From positions 28,508,666-28,572,665 of the forward strand of contig CM060083.1 in assembly GCA_030533445.1 (NCBI GenBank): a DNA stretch of 64,000 nucleotides, written 5' to 3'. Below are positions 35,531 through 47,994 of this stretch, in pieces. The notes beneath the pieces were generated by a model, which was not told the origin of the DNA, ran no database searches, and saw only the letters and a program-made list of their open reading frames with translations. The position numbers were made by a program, and so were the translations under genes. Numbering within the stretch: the stretch's first letter is position 1; each line of letters starts with the position of its first letter. This stretch comes from Cyprinodon diabolis (Eukaryota > Chordata > Actinopteri > Cyprinodontiformes > Cyprinodontidae).

Positions 35531-37252
35531 CTGCAAGCTTAAAAATTTCTTGCTACTGCAAACATTTTGTATGAAAGCTGCACACTCTTGATGCATCATT
35601 CGAATGAGCATGCCGAGAGGGAGTGGTGGACTGAGTCGACCTCTTTGCCTGACTTTTAAAGAAACTACAAAGAACACAATTTTCAAAAAGTTTGGAAGCA
35701 TGTGCGTAAATTGTACACTTGGTACAGTGGTACCTAGTGTCTTCTTGAGTCTCACTGGTTTGCTTTTAAGACAACATTGAAGAAGAAAAGGAGAAAAGAG
35801 GTACGCAACCTACACATGTAGCTGACATTTTGTAGGTGAATATACTTAGACAACAACATTAAATATTCATGTTCACCTTGATAGACAGAGACAGATATGG
35901 ATATGTGCAAGATTTTTCCTCTCACACTCACAACAAACAATAAAAGTCAATCATTTTCCTTGACATCCAAATTAAAACCAAGCGTTCCTTAGAGGATTGT
36001 ATAATTCAAGTGGTGCGTGCTTATGACAGCTTCATCACAGTGGTATGAAATGCAGACCAGACCACAGGGACACTGTTGTTTACCCCCAAACCATTACCAT
36101 CTATTTTGGTTTGTAAATCATTTCTCATATTTCCTTAACCTAACTTTATATTATAATTCCTTGTCTGATGTTGGTGCTTTATTAATGCTTGCACCCTTCA
36201 TGCCTGACTGAACTGGGTAGCCCCAGACTTCTGGTATCATCACAGCACTTTGTGAAGCGGAACTGATTTTGCTTTGTTTCTTTTAGGGACTTGCCTTCTG
36301 GCACTATCCAAAACTGTTGGCAAAATAAAGCTCACTTGCATGTACAGTACAATCTGTGTATTTTATCTCCACGCACAAAAAATATAAACTAAATTGGATT
36401 GTCTGTTATGCACAAATGCGAGTATTAATTAAATCAAAATTATCTTCATGTTCCCTTACATTTTTAAAAGTTTGCATATTATATATAAATAAAATTAAAC
36501 ATTTACACCCCCCTTCCAAAAAAAAAAACACTTTTGTCACCGTCTGACAATACATTAGACTAAAGATAGAAGATAGACCATTCAAGGTCCCTAACCTGCA
36601 AGGGTCTAATGAGTAGACATTGTAATGATATTCACAAAACAGACATCTAAAATTTTTCTACAATGGAGTTTTGGAAGGTTTTTATGTTTGTTTGCATTCT
36701 GTGCTTCTTCTGGTGACTAAGCACCCCTTGTTCTTAAAATCTGGTCATGCCTCTCTTCTACAGTGCTTCCTGGCTTGTCCCTTTGTTACAATTCTCAATT
36801 GAAAACAACTTTTCTCTCAAAATGTAAAGCTCAGAGGACCTTACATTCTAAAGTCCTCTGGGCTTCTACAAGCCTGTTGGTCATGCTACAGTAGGTCACT
36901 GGAATACAATCATCATCCCTCCGAACTGTAATCTCATTCAGCCAACCTTTGATGTAAAGTACCTCGCCAAAACCCCAAACAGTTTGCATCAGGTGGAAAA
37001 TCGTTCATTCATAATTCATAAATATTAAGACATATTATATAAAGATGATTTTTATTAATTTCACTACCCTGGCTCAAGTTTAGACGTATGTCAAAATCCA
37101 TATTCAAACATCCAAAATCACATGTTTAGTGTACGATTTATGATTTCCAATCTAGTAAATTCACTTACTAAGTCCAACTAAATATACTTTGCTCATCTTA
37201 TCCCCAAGATCAAAGTATCAGAGCTATAGAATCATTTTAAATTTCATGTAAA
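35531..37252. other. No gene recognised
   Basis: AT-rich unique-looking sequence with an A run at 36518-36530. No element or exon is identified. Confidence 0.45.
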
Positions 37253-37529
37253 TACACTATATTGCCAAAGTATTTGCCTACCTGCATTGACTCACATTTT
37301 TAAGTGACATCCCATTCCTAATCCATATGTCGCAGGTCCACCCTATGCAGCTAGAACAGCTTTAACTCTTCTGGGAAGTCTGTAGGCTTAGGAGTGCGTT
37401 AAGGGGATTTTTTTTACAATTCTTTCAGATGTGCATATGGGAGCTGCTTGGGAGGAGCAATAGCCAATCTCTTCCGGCCACACTCAGATATTGGATGAGA
37501 AGGCCTGGCTCTAAGTCTCCATTCTAATG

Positions 37530-38317
37530 CTACGTTCAGACCGCACGATGCAGACCACACGCTGTAGAAGCTAGTTTACACGCAAAGTCAATGCTTGACA
37601 TGAATCAAGGCGCAGCAAAAGGTCCTGCAGTGCGTTTTGAGCAGCAGGAATACCGTATTTTCATGGATTGGAAGACTCCTCCCTATGCGACCAACAAATC
37701 CAACCATGTTTTCACCTGTTTGGAAAGACCGGACCACTTTATCCTGCGTGGCCTAAGGTATCCTGTGATTCCCTTCAAGTCGCAGTAAGCTGGCTGCTCT
37801 GTGCTTAGAGGAAAAAGGGAAATGGCAAAGAAAAGTTGAGAACATTGTAAGTGTATCAATATGTGATCAGTATGTGAAAATTTTTAATATAGATTAATGA
37901 CAATAGATATTTTAAATGATTTTAGTCAGATAGGTGGCTGGTAATGTTTGGTTTATTGAAAGGTTTTTTGTCCTTGTGTAAATGGGTTTGGCTGTTATTT
38001 AAGCAAAGAATCCAATATCTGTGCAGTGTGGGGGCTGCAATCTGATATCTGTGATGACAGTACTTCTGCTGAAGCTCCTCCAAAATTAAATTATCACACA
38101 GAACAGTACTGATAAGTTCGGCATCCATTGTTTGCCTACTTATTGAGTCAACTGTCACGGTTGCTAGGTGACAGAGCTTATGCTGAGTGAGGGGCGGTGA
38201 CAGCTGGAGAAGGCTGGACCTAATTGAATCTATAGCCGATCTCTTCCGGCCATTCATGGCCTCCAAAGGACCCAGTTCAGTTAGACCGGGTCCTTGGAGG
38301 ATAAAATCAAACACAGC
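37530..38317. mobile_element. PIF/Harbinger-like element nested in Tc1, TSD AAT
   Basis: It starts GCTACGTTCAGACC and ends with the complement of GCTGTGTTTGATTT. AAT lies directly outside both ends (37527-37529 and 38318-38320). Its right part shares order and sequence with the element nested in LTR D: 'tcaactgtcacg.ttgcta', 'gacag.g.tatg' and 'agaccg.gtccttgga'. A minus-strand frame (37922-38314) includes MDAELISTVLCDNL near 38125, which aligns with the MNTELFKT start of the other copy, perhaps a transposase N-terminus. The termini are weak inverted repeats. Confidence 0.6.
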
Positions 38318-38405
38318 AATTGACTTTGCAGGAAGTTGGTGATGTCTTTACACTATGCGCTTCTGCATCGCTTCTGCATCGCTTCAGAATCGCTTCAGCA
38401 TTGCT

Positions 38406-38624
38406 TCAACAATTGCTGGCCCCAATCCACAGCTTTGTGGCATTTATTGTTCCCAAAAACTTCCATTTTCTGATGATACACCTGACAGTTGACTGTGGAA
38501 TATTTATAAATTTCACAACTACATTTGTTGCACAGGTGGCATCCTGGCACAGTTTTATACTAGAATTTATTGAGCTCATGAAAGCAGCTTCTTCTTTCAC
38601 AAATGTTTTAACAACAGTTTGCAT
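38406..38624 (-). pseudogene. Tc1 transposase N-terminal fragment
   Basis: The minus-strand frame starts MQTVVKTFVKE and carries the first helix-turn-helix of a Tc1 transposase, ending NIPQSTVRCIIRKWKFLGT, the DNA-binding half that recognises the terminal repeats. The frame ends at 38406. The linker and catalytic domain are missing because the element's middle is gone, and tandem 'cgcttctgcat' units follow at 38358-38380. Length is 72 residues against about 340 for a whole protein. It is non-functional. Confidence 0.8.
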
Positions 38625-38714
38625 GGCTATGTTTTTTATTTCCTACCCCTGTGACCATGGAAGTGATTGAAACACCTGATTATATGTGAGCAAATATTTT
38701 TGCAATATAGTGTA

Positions 38715-41700
38715 TCTAAATTCATTAAAGTCTTGAAAGTAAACTGACTACTTATTTCTCATTCATGCCTGACCATAGAAGTTGACCAGAGTAAGAAATG
38801 CGTGAGTCCCTAAAGCATTGGGGCATACTGACTCTGTTCAGCAGATGGCAAAAGCCATTTTATGTCCCAGTGGAGGCAAAATGACTCGAAACCACCTTTT
38901 GTTTCTTAACACACTAACACACACCTCTGTGTAGATGTGATAGAAATCAATCTTACTGTGACATTGCCCCCCTCAGCAACCAGAGAGCCTGGATTTATTG
39001 GTCTAAATTAAAACTGGGCCTGAACAACTCTCACAGGAAGCAAAAAGTGGTACAGTTTAGAAAGCAGATATGGTATACTATGCTGGCAAAACGAAAGTTT
39101 CTCAATGGAGCCCAATAGCAAACGTGATCATGTAACTGATGACACTTGTTAAAAAATATATTTTGCAGAACAAATTATGAGTTGACGTGTATTATCCTGT
39201 AGTGGTTGGAGAAGTGAAATACAAAAACGCAGTAAAATCTGACAGACTAACATTTTTGAACCTACAAAACGACATAAATTGGTTTAAACCTCAAATACCC
39301 GTGCATTTTATTTGTTTATCAGATGCCTAATGAGTTTTTTGTACCCTTTTCAGTCTAGAAGAGCTAAATAAACTAAAAGAAACTGGACAAGACATCTAAA
39401 AAAGGAGAAAATGTAGGTTTACAAATAATCCGAACCAACCAGTATAGAACCACCAGAACCACCACAATAGAAAATGAAAATCTCCTTACTTTCTCTGAAA
39501 GCAGACTGTTTGACTTGTAATACTTCCACACAGCTCTGGAAATGTGTGATTTTGATACCCTGATCCTCAGTTTGGCTGATGGGCAAATCTCTACTTTAAA
39601 ACTGTTTAGATTGGCCAGACATTATTATATTTGCAGAAGTCTGTTTTTTCAGTTCTGCTAAAAGGCACTGGAAGACTAAAGCTTCCAGACTGTAGTTTAC
39701 TGAATGAAGGCAAGTTTGATACAAAGTGAGACATTTACTAACCATAGTATATGATGCCTTCAAAAATATCATTAAATGTGATTTATTAGCCCCGATGAAG
39801 AAGATTCCTCGATTGATTTGTTCTGAATCAAGTGTTTGGCTCGTTACCATATCTCTGCTGAGCTAACTGAGGGAACTGAGCCTTTAGATTTAGATTAGAG
39901 AAGAGATGCATCTGAAAGTAACAGGATGGTAGCTCTTGAGGACTAGACCTGAGCACCCGTGGCCTTCAATATCCATATAAATTATTATGTACTTTATTTT
40001 TACTGAAAATGCAAAATAAAAATTCTGAGTAAACCAAAGTGGATATTAACACACAGAAGGGCATAAATGAAGTGAAATAGACAAAATAACCAACCACGGT
40101 TCTTTAAAAGGACATTATGTAAGTTTACGGACTTTCAAAAAATACTAACACCTGTGGTCAAAAGAAAGAACTGCAGCACTCTTGAGCTTGTTCTTGTAGG
40201 GCCGGCTCGTACGAGCACACTTCAGAACAGAATAATCCGCTGCAAACAAGATCAAATTCAATCTACAATACATAGAAAATGGCTACATAGATATTTCAAA
40301 TCCTCTTAAGAGTTTATTATTCTTTATTGTTTTGAGATATGTTATGAATTATTTTTATGTGTTCTCTATGGGTATGTTACTTCTCACCACATATTTTCTT
40401 AATTTTTGACCTACATATGTCTATCAGCTTTTTTCTCCATCTTCCTCACCTTCATCAGACAACCCTTATCCTCAAAATTCTACTTAAACTGTTGTATGTC
40501 CATTTTGTTTGTGACCCATTTGGGTGTCTTCATCGAACTTGGGTAAGGACAAACCATCATATATGAGTTTTATCAAAGTAAGGCTTTTAATATCATCTAG
40601 TCTTAAAAAGGATAAAACACGCTAAACATTTTCACATTTCTTGTTTATTTCTAGAATCATATGATGACATTTACACATTTTGTTTTTATACTGCCCACCT
40701 TCATAAATAATCAGTCTCCTTGATAAAGATAACAAGAAAAAAATAAAATTGTAATGAAAGGGCTTAGTGGGATGCAATTCTGTGCCTCCTTAAAACTCTA
40801 CCATTTGTTTACTTTTATCAATATGCTTAATGAGCTGGAAAATAACCTGCATTCAGATGGTAGCAATTGGTGTCCAGCTCTTCCATTGTGGTGTGGTGCG
40901 AAGTGTTTCACAATTGCTCATTTCAAAGGGAGAGCTGCAATCAGACCAAAACTAACCTCCTTATTATGGCTTCGAGCTGTCATCTCCACAAACAAGCTTC
41001 AGAAACTGTTTGCTGTCATTCAGAAAACCATGTAGTTAGGGCAAAGCTTGTGTAGAGGTACCTGGATCAAAGATTTACCAAGGTCCACATAAAACATTCA
41101 GTTGTTTTTCAAGGGGCGGACAAGGTCAACATTTCTATCTTTGTGTGGTTCAGGCAGAAGAAAAGAGCAATAGAAAAATTGCCTATCATCTAATATTATG
41201 TGAAACGAGTGGAGCTGTATTTGAGAATAAAGCAGTTCATGACTCTTCTTAGAAAAAGGGTCACTGGAGCAGTTAAAGAGCTCTTTTTTGACATAAATTA
41301 CAATGATAGAAATACTTTTTCCATTTAAATGTGCAAAAAAGAGATATAATCATTTTTAGAGGATTCTAATTCAAATTATAAAAGTATAGAGAATCAAAAT
41401 TATAGCACAAACAATTATTTCATCTTAAAATGCATTTACTGGCAAGTTACACTTTACCAAACAATACAAACAACTCACATTTATAGAAATAACATAAAAT
41501 TACCAGTTACAGATGTAAAAAAAAAAAAGACTTTTTACTTTAGTATGAGGTTTGACTTTTATGCTATTTTTTGAGCTAAGATTTTGAAGTAGAAGCTTCA
41601 TGCCTTGTTCAATATGCACATTAAATTTGGATATATGTCCTATTGTAAGTGTTCTATGGGATGTAATCTCTATTACTCCACCCTTTTGTCATTTAACAAA

Positions 41701-42409
41701 TGTCAAAGAGTTTTTGATCTAAATAGAATCTGTAGTTCATGTTTTCTAATCAGAACCAGCTTATATACCTTTCTCCATGCACTGTGGCACCGAAGGTATA
41801 TTTCTATGACCCTGGCAAATAAATTGCAGACATTAGATCTCATTGTTGTTTACTATCTTGTTTCTAGTAAATAGTGGAGAGGTTTTAGACACCAATGATA
41901 CATCTCTCTGTGGTTCGTTTTTACACGTGGTGTGACTCTGTGGCAAAATTTAAACCTCTCTGTGTCAAAACAAGTACTTTTAAGTTATTTTTACATGTCT
42001 AACACAAAACTAATAAACCAAACTCAGTTGGTAATTATTAGGGAAACTTGTTGATTAAGTTATTCAAAGATCATGCATATAAATACATTTTCTTCATACT
42101 TTTACGTCTTCTCCAAAGATCTTATTAAAACATTAACAATAAAAGATTAAATTTAAATGAGTTAATAAATAAGTAAATCAAAATAAAATGCAGCGAAAAA
42201 GAATGAAAATTTTCAGAAGCGTAGGTATTGCATCCCTCCAAGGGTTTGTGATTGTGGCTATAAAGTATTTACATTGAATAACTGATTATAGCACTCAAAA
42301 GATTTTGCTATTTTTTAAGGAAGAATATGGGATGTTTAAACATTTTAAGTACTGTAAACACCAATAAATGTCCATTAATAAAAGCATTATGATTTTAAAT
42401 AGTTAAAAA
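38715..42409. other. 3.7 kb with no gene recognised
   Basis: Mostly AT-rich unique-looking DNA. A segment at 40103-40250 ('ttaaaaggacattatgtaag') resembles a fish MITE terminus but no partner end was found. The open frames at 39596-39850, 40754-41035 and 41605-41874 have no domain I can recognise. Confidence 0.45.
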
Positions 42410-42472
42410 AAAAAAAATATATATATATATATATATTTATTTATTTATTTATTTATTATTTTTTTTTTTTTC
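42404..42472. repeat. A, AT, TTTA and T low-complexity tract
   Basis: A poly-A run passes into (AT)n, (TTTA)n and poly-T. It is simple sequence with no tied element. Confidence 0.9.
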
Positions 42473-42639
42473 CATACCTACTACAATAATCTGGTGGGTT
42501 AAAATTAGCTATCTCTTAGACCCAGTCCAGCGTCTAATTCAGTTTCTTTCATTATTCCCATCTTATTGATTTTTTTTTCTTTCCCAATTCTCCTCATGCT
42601 TCCCAATTGTTAGTCTGGCCATTTATTCATGCCTCTTCC

Positions 42640-43160
42640 AGATATCCCCAGCCAGAATGTCTCCTCCTTGCCCATGTGAGAATCACTCCAGTGTCAGTGT
42701 GACCCACTGTTCCTCTTGTGCTTGATCTCCCCTCATCAATTCCTCAACTCAAGTGTCAGTTTTCACTGCCTGCCTTTCTTGATTGCAGTGTTTATGTGTT
42801 TGGCCTGCCCTCACTGGATTCTTATGGCTTCTCTGGACTGCCTCTGCCTGTCACCACTTTGTTCCACCTACATCCAGTGTGCTCAAAACCTGCTTCAAGT
42901 CTGTCAGCCATCATCCAGTCAGCTCAAAGCCTGCTTACATTCTGTTCAGTCACCGTCTGCCTTTACAGGTCTAAAATTAGCCATGTTTAGCCTGTCACCA
43001 GCGGGTCCTGCCTTCATCTATCTCCTCAAGCCTGCTACCTGTTTCTTCTGCCTACTACCAACTGGTTCAGTTGTCATCCACTAGCTCAAGTTTGCTACCA
43101 GTCTGCCTGTCTGCATTCATAAACATTCACTTACAAACTCTTTTCAATAAGTCTGTTATG
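42640..43160 (+). repeat. Pyrimidine-rich block, possible decayed LTR
   Basis: The texture resembles the LTRs elsewhere (many 'cctgc' and 'gcctgct' runs, 'gtctgcattc' near the 3' end). 'agctcaaa.cctgctt' recurs irregularly at about 42880-43090. No TG...CA boundaries or target duplication could be fixed. The plus-strand open frames at 42716-43084 follow from the pyrimidine bias. Confidence 0.3.
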
Positions 43161-43539
43161 CAGTTACAGTTTTATTGTGAACTCAGAAAGAAGTGTTGAA
43201 GAACAGTCTATCTTTGCAGCAGTTTGGTTCAGAAGTTCACCAGAAGATTCCGGTCCTTGGTTTGCGGCCTTCCCTTACGGTGTCTCTTAATGTGATGCCG
43301 CCTCCAGAAGATACTCACCAGAAGGAGAAAGAGTATCTTTGAGTTGCTTTCTCTGTCCCAAAGCTCAGTGGAGAGCAGATCCCTGTTGGAGTGTCTTGAA
43401 GAAAGGGGGGAGTCAAACAGCAAAGCAAAACTGCCTCCTCCTACAGCAATGATCACAGCTAATATCAGAATGGACAATGGTACCCAATGTCCAAAGCTAA
43501 TATCATGAGAGTGTATTTCAATGTCATGATAATATCATG

Positions 43540-43596
43540 ATTCAACCAGACAATGTGTGTTTAAAAGTTTAGTAAACACACACTGTCTGGTTGAAT
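43540..43596. repeat. Hairpin, 24-bp arms with one mismatch
   Basis: ATTCAACCAGACAATGTGTG... (43540-43563) pairs with its complement at 43573-43596 across a 9-nt loop, and weaker pairing continues outward ('catg' / 'tatg'). Confidence 0.85.
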
Positions 43597-43803
43597 TATG
43601 GGTTCTCTAACCCTCTCGTTACAATTTCTTGTCTGAAGAAATATATGAGTAGGACTAAATGAGTATGAGCTACTACACATGTTTTAATTGGCATAAATTA
43701 GCTTTGTTTTGTTTGATTTTCTATTACAAATTATAAGTTTAAAAACAACGTAATAAAGTCCAACAAATAGTTTTTCACATGCTTTAACTGGGACAAGTAA
43801 ATT

Positions 43804-43844
43804 AAGTCAACTATCAAGTTTTGAGCAGACTTGATAGTTGACTT
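43804..43844. repeat. Perfect hairpin, 15-bp arms
   Basis: AAGTCAACTATCAAG (43804-43818) and CTTGATAGTTGACTT (43830-43844) are exact reverse complements with an 11-nt loop. It is 208 bp from the hairpin at 43540 and unrelated in sequence. Confidence 0.85.
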
Positions 43845-45639
43845 TTTGTGAATGCCCTGGGCCTCCGTTAAGTAGAGTTCAGTTGCTAAAGTTAAAGGAG
43901 CGTTTATAGCCTGTCACCCATGGAAAATAAAACACAAGCATCTTCAACGTTTTTGTAAATGATCTCAGAGAAGAAAGCTTCTCTTATAAGTCCTTTCAGC
44001 ATCTGCATTTAGCTTTCCAACAGTCTTTTTTTTAATTTTTGACTGGTGAAGTTGTTCTCCATGGAGACTTTTTTCTTTCCAGAAGCAACCAAGAGTTTGT
44101 GGAAACAGGGGGGTTTCTGTATCCATCAATGGAAGTTTAAAAAATTTTTCCTCTGAAAAATTGTGGCAATGGTCCACTGAGAAACACCTTGATAATGACA
44201 CCTCCAACTTAATTGAACAGACAAATTAAATCTTCGTTTAGGACTTCAAAATTTTGGATCCAGTGTATGTCGAGATTTTTGTAGGGTCGGGCACACATAA
44301 TTCCCTTAGCTGTCTCCATTTGAGATCACAGGAATGGTTGCATTATCGTTGTACCTAGTATTGACCTCCACATTTTCATCTCTAGAACAGCAATTTTTTT
44401 GTAAAAGTTGTTCAAAGTCCCTTGTTGTGATTGGAAGCCTCTTGTTCTAATTAACTGTTGTTGATATGTCTTTCTTTCAGGTTAAATAAAAAAAATAATA
44501 AAAAACATTGCAATATTCTTTAGACAGTAATAAAAACTTTTATAATCCTCATTAGTCCCTAGTATGATCCGTTCCAGTCCAAAGTGTACACTGAGAGATG
44601 AACAGTTAACTGTAAAAGAATGCCAGTAAGTGTCTTAGCAGGCATAGAGACAGAAGTGTCTGTTTCGGGTTTTTTTCTAGCAAGTGAAATAAATAATTTT
44701 TAAATTATAAAAACAATGTGGATAATATAGCATGAGTTCATCCCATTACTTATTTCATCCCTTATTTCATGCCTTAGTTGATGGCATATCAAGTCATTGT
44801 AGAAAATCTGGTGGTTTGTGAGGTCTAGTGAGCCCCTTTCTAGTTTCTCTCTCCCACCCACCCCCCCACTCAACGGTTCCAATTTTTCCCCCTTTTGTTT
44901 GGTTAAAGGTGTACGTATATGTGTTGATGTGTCACATTTACAACCTAATCTGTTTTAGTTAAGAAAGAGACACCTTTCACTTAAGGATCTACAATTGTCC
45001 GAATTCAAATTGTACTTCTACTACTAAATAGTATTACTACTACTTCTATATTCCAAAAACTCATATTTTGATCATATAGAAGAGTAGATTATACACTAGT
45101 AACAGAGACTTTAACTTTTAAAAAAGTGATGTAAACAAGCAATACCAGCAACTTTATCCATGGGTTTCTAAATGGTCTATTCATATTATTAGTGTAACGG
45201 ACATTCCACTAATTCAATTAAAAATGTCTTTTATATTTCAACATACTGCACCAACCTCATATTAGAAACTATGATTAAACACAGATGTCCTTTAATTTTC
45301 AATGGCCTTCTCACAAATGGATGAATACTTTGGCAAAACAAATTAAAATCCTTTCAAGGCTCATTATATTAATTTGAAACCTTTATATATGATTCTTGAT
45401 ATAGTTTTATTGTTGCAACTTCCGTTATTGTTATAAAGGATTTAGACAGTTAAATACTACAAAAACAAGGCATTCTGTAATGTTGGGAGACATAGTTCCA
45501 CTATCTGTCTGTCACACCTGCACTGAAGTGAGAGAAAATGTTAAGAGATATCTACCCCACTTACAGAAAGAGTGTCACATCTCATGATTTCTAAAACACA
45601 CATCAGAATAAAAAATGCCTCAGCATTTTTATGGTAAGA
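43845..45639. other. No gene recognised
   Basis: AT-rich unique-looking sequence. The open frames at 43965-44207 and 44700-44882 (minus) show no domain. Confidence 0.45.
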
Positions 45640-46080
45640 CAATCTCTCCCTCTCCCAGTCTCAATTTTCCTAGTTTTCCTTTTAAGGAAACATCGACAGA
45701 TTCTCACATCTCTCTCCATTGATATTTCAAGTCGAGGAGACAGATCGAGGCATTGGAATAAATGTGATAGTATAAATCTATCTACTACCAGCTGCTTCTG
45801 GGCCTACTCCCAGTCCATCAGGGCATGAAATATTCATCCATAATTCCAAAATGTCTGTCATGAATATTGTACAACAGTGCTCCTGCTGAATCCAGAGACA
45901 CAGTGGCCCTAGTGCATGTCAGGGCAAGATTTCTCTTTTTTGGATGCATGTCAGTAATGGGTATTAGTAAGAATCGAGCCAGAACAGTCTTATTGCTGTA
46001 ATATCTTGTTTCCAGATTGCAATCACATTGAGTATAGCAACGGGTTTCTGTTGAAGACAGGGCTGAATTTGTTCCCATTC
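45640..46080. promoter_or_regulatory. Possible conserved noncoding element
   Basis: Non-repetitive, balanced composition: 'gatatttcaagtcgaggaga', 'gggcatgaaatattcatcca' and 'tgtcatgaatattgtacaac'. A minus-strand frame stays open at 45818-46078, but the protein has no domain and I do not call it a gene. Conservation was not tested. Confidence 0.28.
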
Positions 46081-46239
46081 CTCTTCAAAGACATGGTAGT
46101 GTTATCACCGATATCCAGTTCCTTAGTCCCCATTAACTAGCAGCTTGAGATTTATCATTAATGTTAAGGAGGTGTTAGGGAATCCTAATGAAATTTCATT
46201 GTTCTTTAGGCAATATTATCCTTCTGACCCCATTCTTTT

Positions 46240-46710
46240 CACAACAGCTCCGGTTTAACTGCCTAATGTCAGCTAAATAAGCTGGTGGCATCAAGCACAC
46301 TGGCAAAAATAATTTTTTTTTTTTCATTGTGTGTGTAGATTTCTGTAGTTCTCATAATGGAAAATAATGACAACCCCCGAAGCCTCTTTCAGACTGCGGT
46401 GGGCAGCAAGTAAATGACACTGGGCCGTGTCGCGGTTGGCTGCGTCCCCGCACATAATTATAGTTTGATTGTCACAAGAATCGCCTGCACTCGCCACCAC
46501 GGCTGCAGCATAAATCCTATCCCCCACTCCCCTGCAGATGAACCAAAAGTCACATTATCTCTGCTGTGCCGGGGCTGTCCCTGTAAATTCCCTGAAATGA
46601 GTAATTAAAATTTAACTCCATAATGATAGGTGCAGCCTGCAAATTAATTGCCTTGTCTGAAATACAAATTCTGTTTTTACATGTGATTGCCTGGAAGACA
46701 GAACCTGAGG
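46240..46710. promoter_or_regulatory. Strongest candidate conserved noncoding element
   Basis: A GC-richer core ('ggccgtgtcgcggttggctg') sits between homeodomain-like motifs: 'cataattatagtttgattgt', 'gagtaattaaaatttaac' and 'gcaaattaattgcc'. There are no transposon termini and no simple repeats beyond a T run at 46313-46324. The short opposing frames lack domains. The density of distinct, non-repetitive motifs in AT-rich surroundings is what developmental enhancers look like; this is inference. Confidence 0.35.
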
Positions 46711-47994
46711 AGGTCTATCATGTACTGATGGTGGTTTTCATAATGATAATAATATGTTTTTAACTGTGGTTACATTATTGAGAGAGCAGGAAAGGGGAGA
46801 ACTCTGTTAGTATGGTTATTAACTTTATAGGCTATGAGTGATATGTTAAATGTACAGTGTAAAATCAGTTTAATTTGATCATGTAGCATATTTCTTTTCA
46901 AATAATGATTTTCCAACTGTGGTATAATCGCCACTGGTGGTGCTTGAGCTGCCTTTAGTGGTACTTAAAGGAAATTTTTCTTTTTAACAACTTACAAGAT
47001 AAATGATGTATTCAAAGCAAATAATCTATATGATAGAGCTAATCAACAAAAAACTTATAATTGCACCTGAGGTATTCTGTTATTCAAGTACCTTTATATC
47101 TTTGAATTTAGAACTGAATTTATATATTAATATTTAAGAAAACTATGCTATAGATTCATGTCAAAAAACCACATGGGTTGGCCAATTTCTTTGTTTGATG
47201 ACCAGGTTAATCAAAATCAGAAACACAAGCTAATAGTTTAATATGCTATTACGCCTCAAACAATTACTGTACAGAGTAAAAGAAAGTGTTCAGGAGAAGT
47301 TGTGTGTATGTGCACTGCTTATGTATAGGAAGGAATTTTTAATATAAACTGCCAGAAATGTGAGGGTAAAATTGATTATCGCAAAGATTTCTACTTTTTA
47401 CATAGATCACAGCCACACTGGGTTTTGTGATTTTGACCTGTGAGAAACCAGTGTCTTTAACTTTAAAATTTGTATTTCATCAAGGCTCCCTTGAAAAGTG
47501 AAATTTTTTTAAATTGAGGCGTCAATAAACTTGCATCTATTTCATTCTAATTTGTGACAAATATTTTAGAAATAGAACAAATACTGCTTCTCTAAAAGTT
47601 ACCACAGGTACCAGGTGCACTTAAGCTAAACGTGAAGGATGGATTATTTATTCTAGATTGTTCATGAAATAGCCAATACATGCCACTTGTTGCATTTTTA
47701 TACTTCATTTTGCCTTGAATCTGTTACATTTCATCCCCTACTTTGTAGCTTTGTTTTATTGTTTTGTTCGTTTAGCAAAAAAGTTTGGTGTGAAAATGAT
47801 TCTTTTCACATCAGTCACTGTATTTATTTTTTCCAATCCAGTGACACCGTAGACTTAATAATAAAGGAAGAAAATATATGGTGAGTATCTAGAAGTAATG
47901 TGTAGGGCTGTAATATTTATATCTAGTGACACATTTAAATAACAAGACATACAATTATATTATTTTTTATCACGACCTGTCATTTCAATACCAT
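46711..47994. other. No gene recognised
   Basis: AT-rich unique-looking sequence upstream of the LINE copy. Nothing else is identified. Confidence 0.45.

Larger units (their letters stand above)
37255..38712 (-). mobile_element. Second Tc1 family element, deleted, with a nested insertion
   Basis: Termini CACTATATTGCCAAAGTATT (37255) and 'atttttgcaatatagtg' (ending 38712) are inverted repeats flanked by TA (37253-37254 and 38713-38714). Inside the left end 'gcagctagaacagctttaac' and 'gagaaggcctggctctaagt' match the transposase C-terminal zone read backwards; inside the right end is the N-terminal zone. The middle is replaced by the nested element 37530-38317, so most of the DDE domain is missing. 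Confidence 0.88.

Noticed and set aside
45818..46078. 86-codon minus-strand frame as a possible exon
   Set aside because: No recognisable domain or supporting splice structure was seen; length is within chance for 64 kb.
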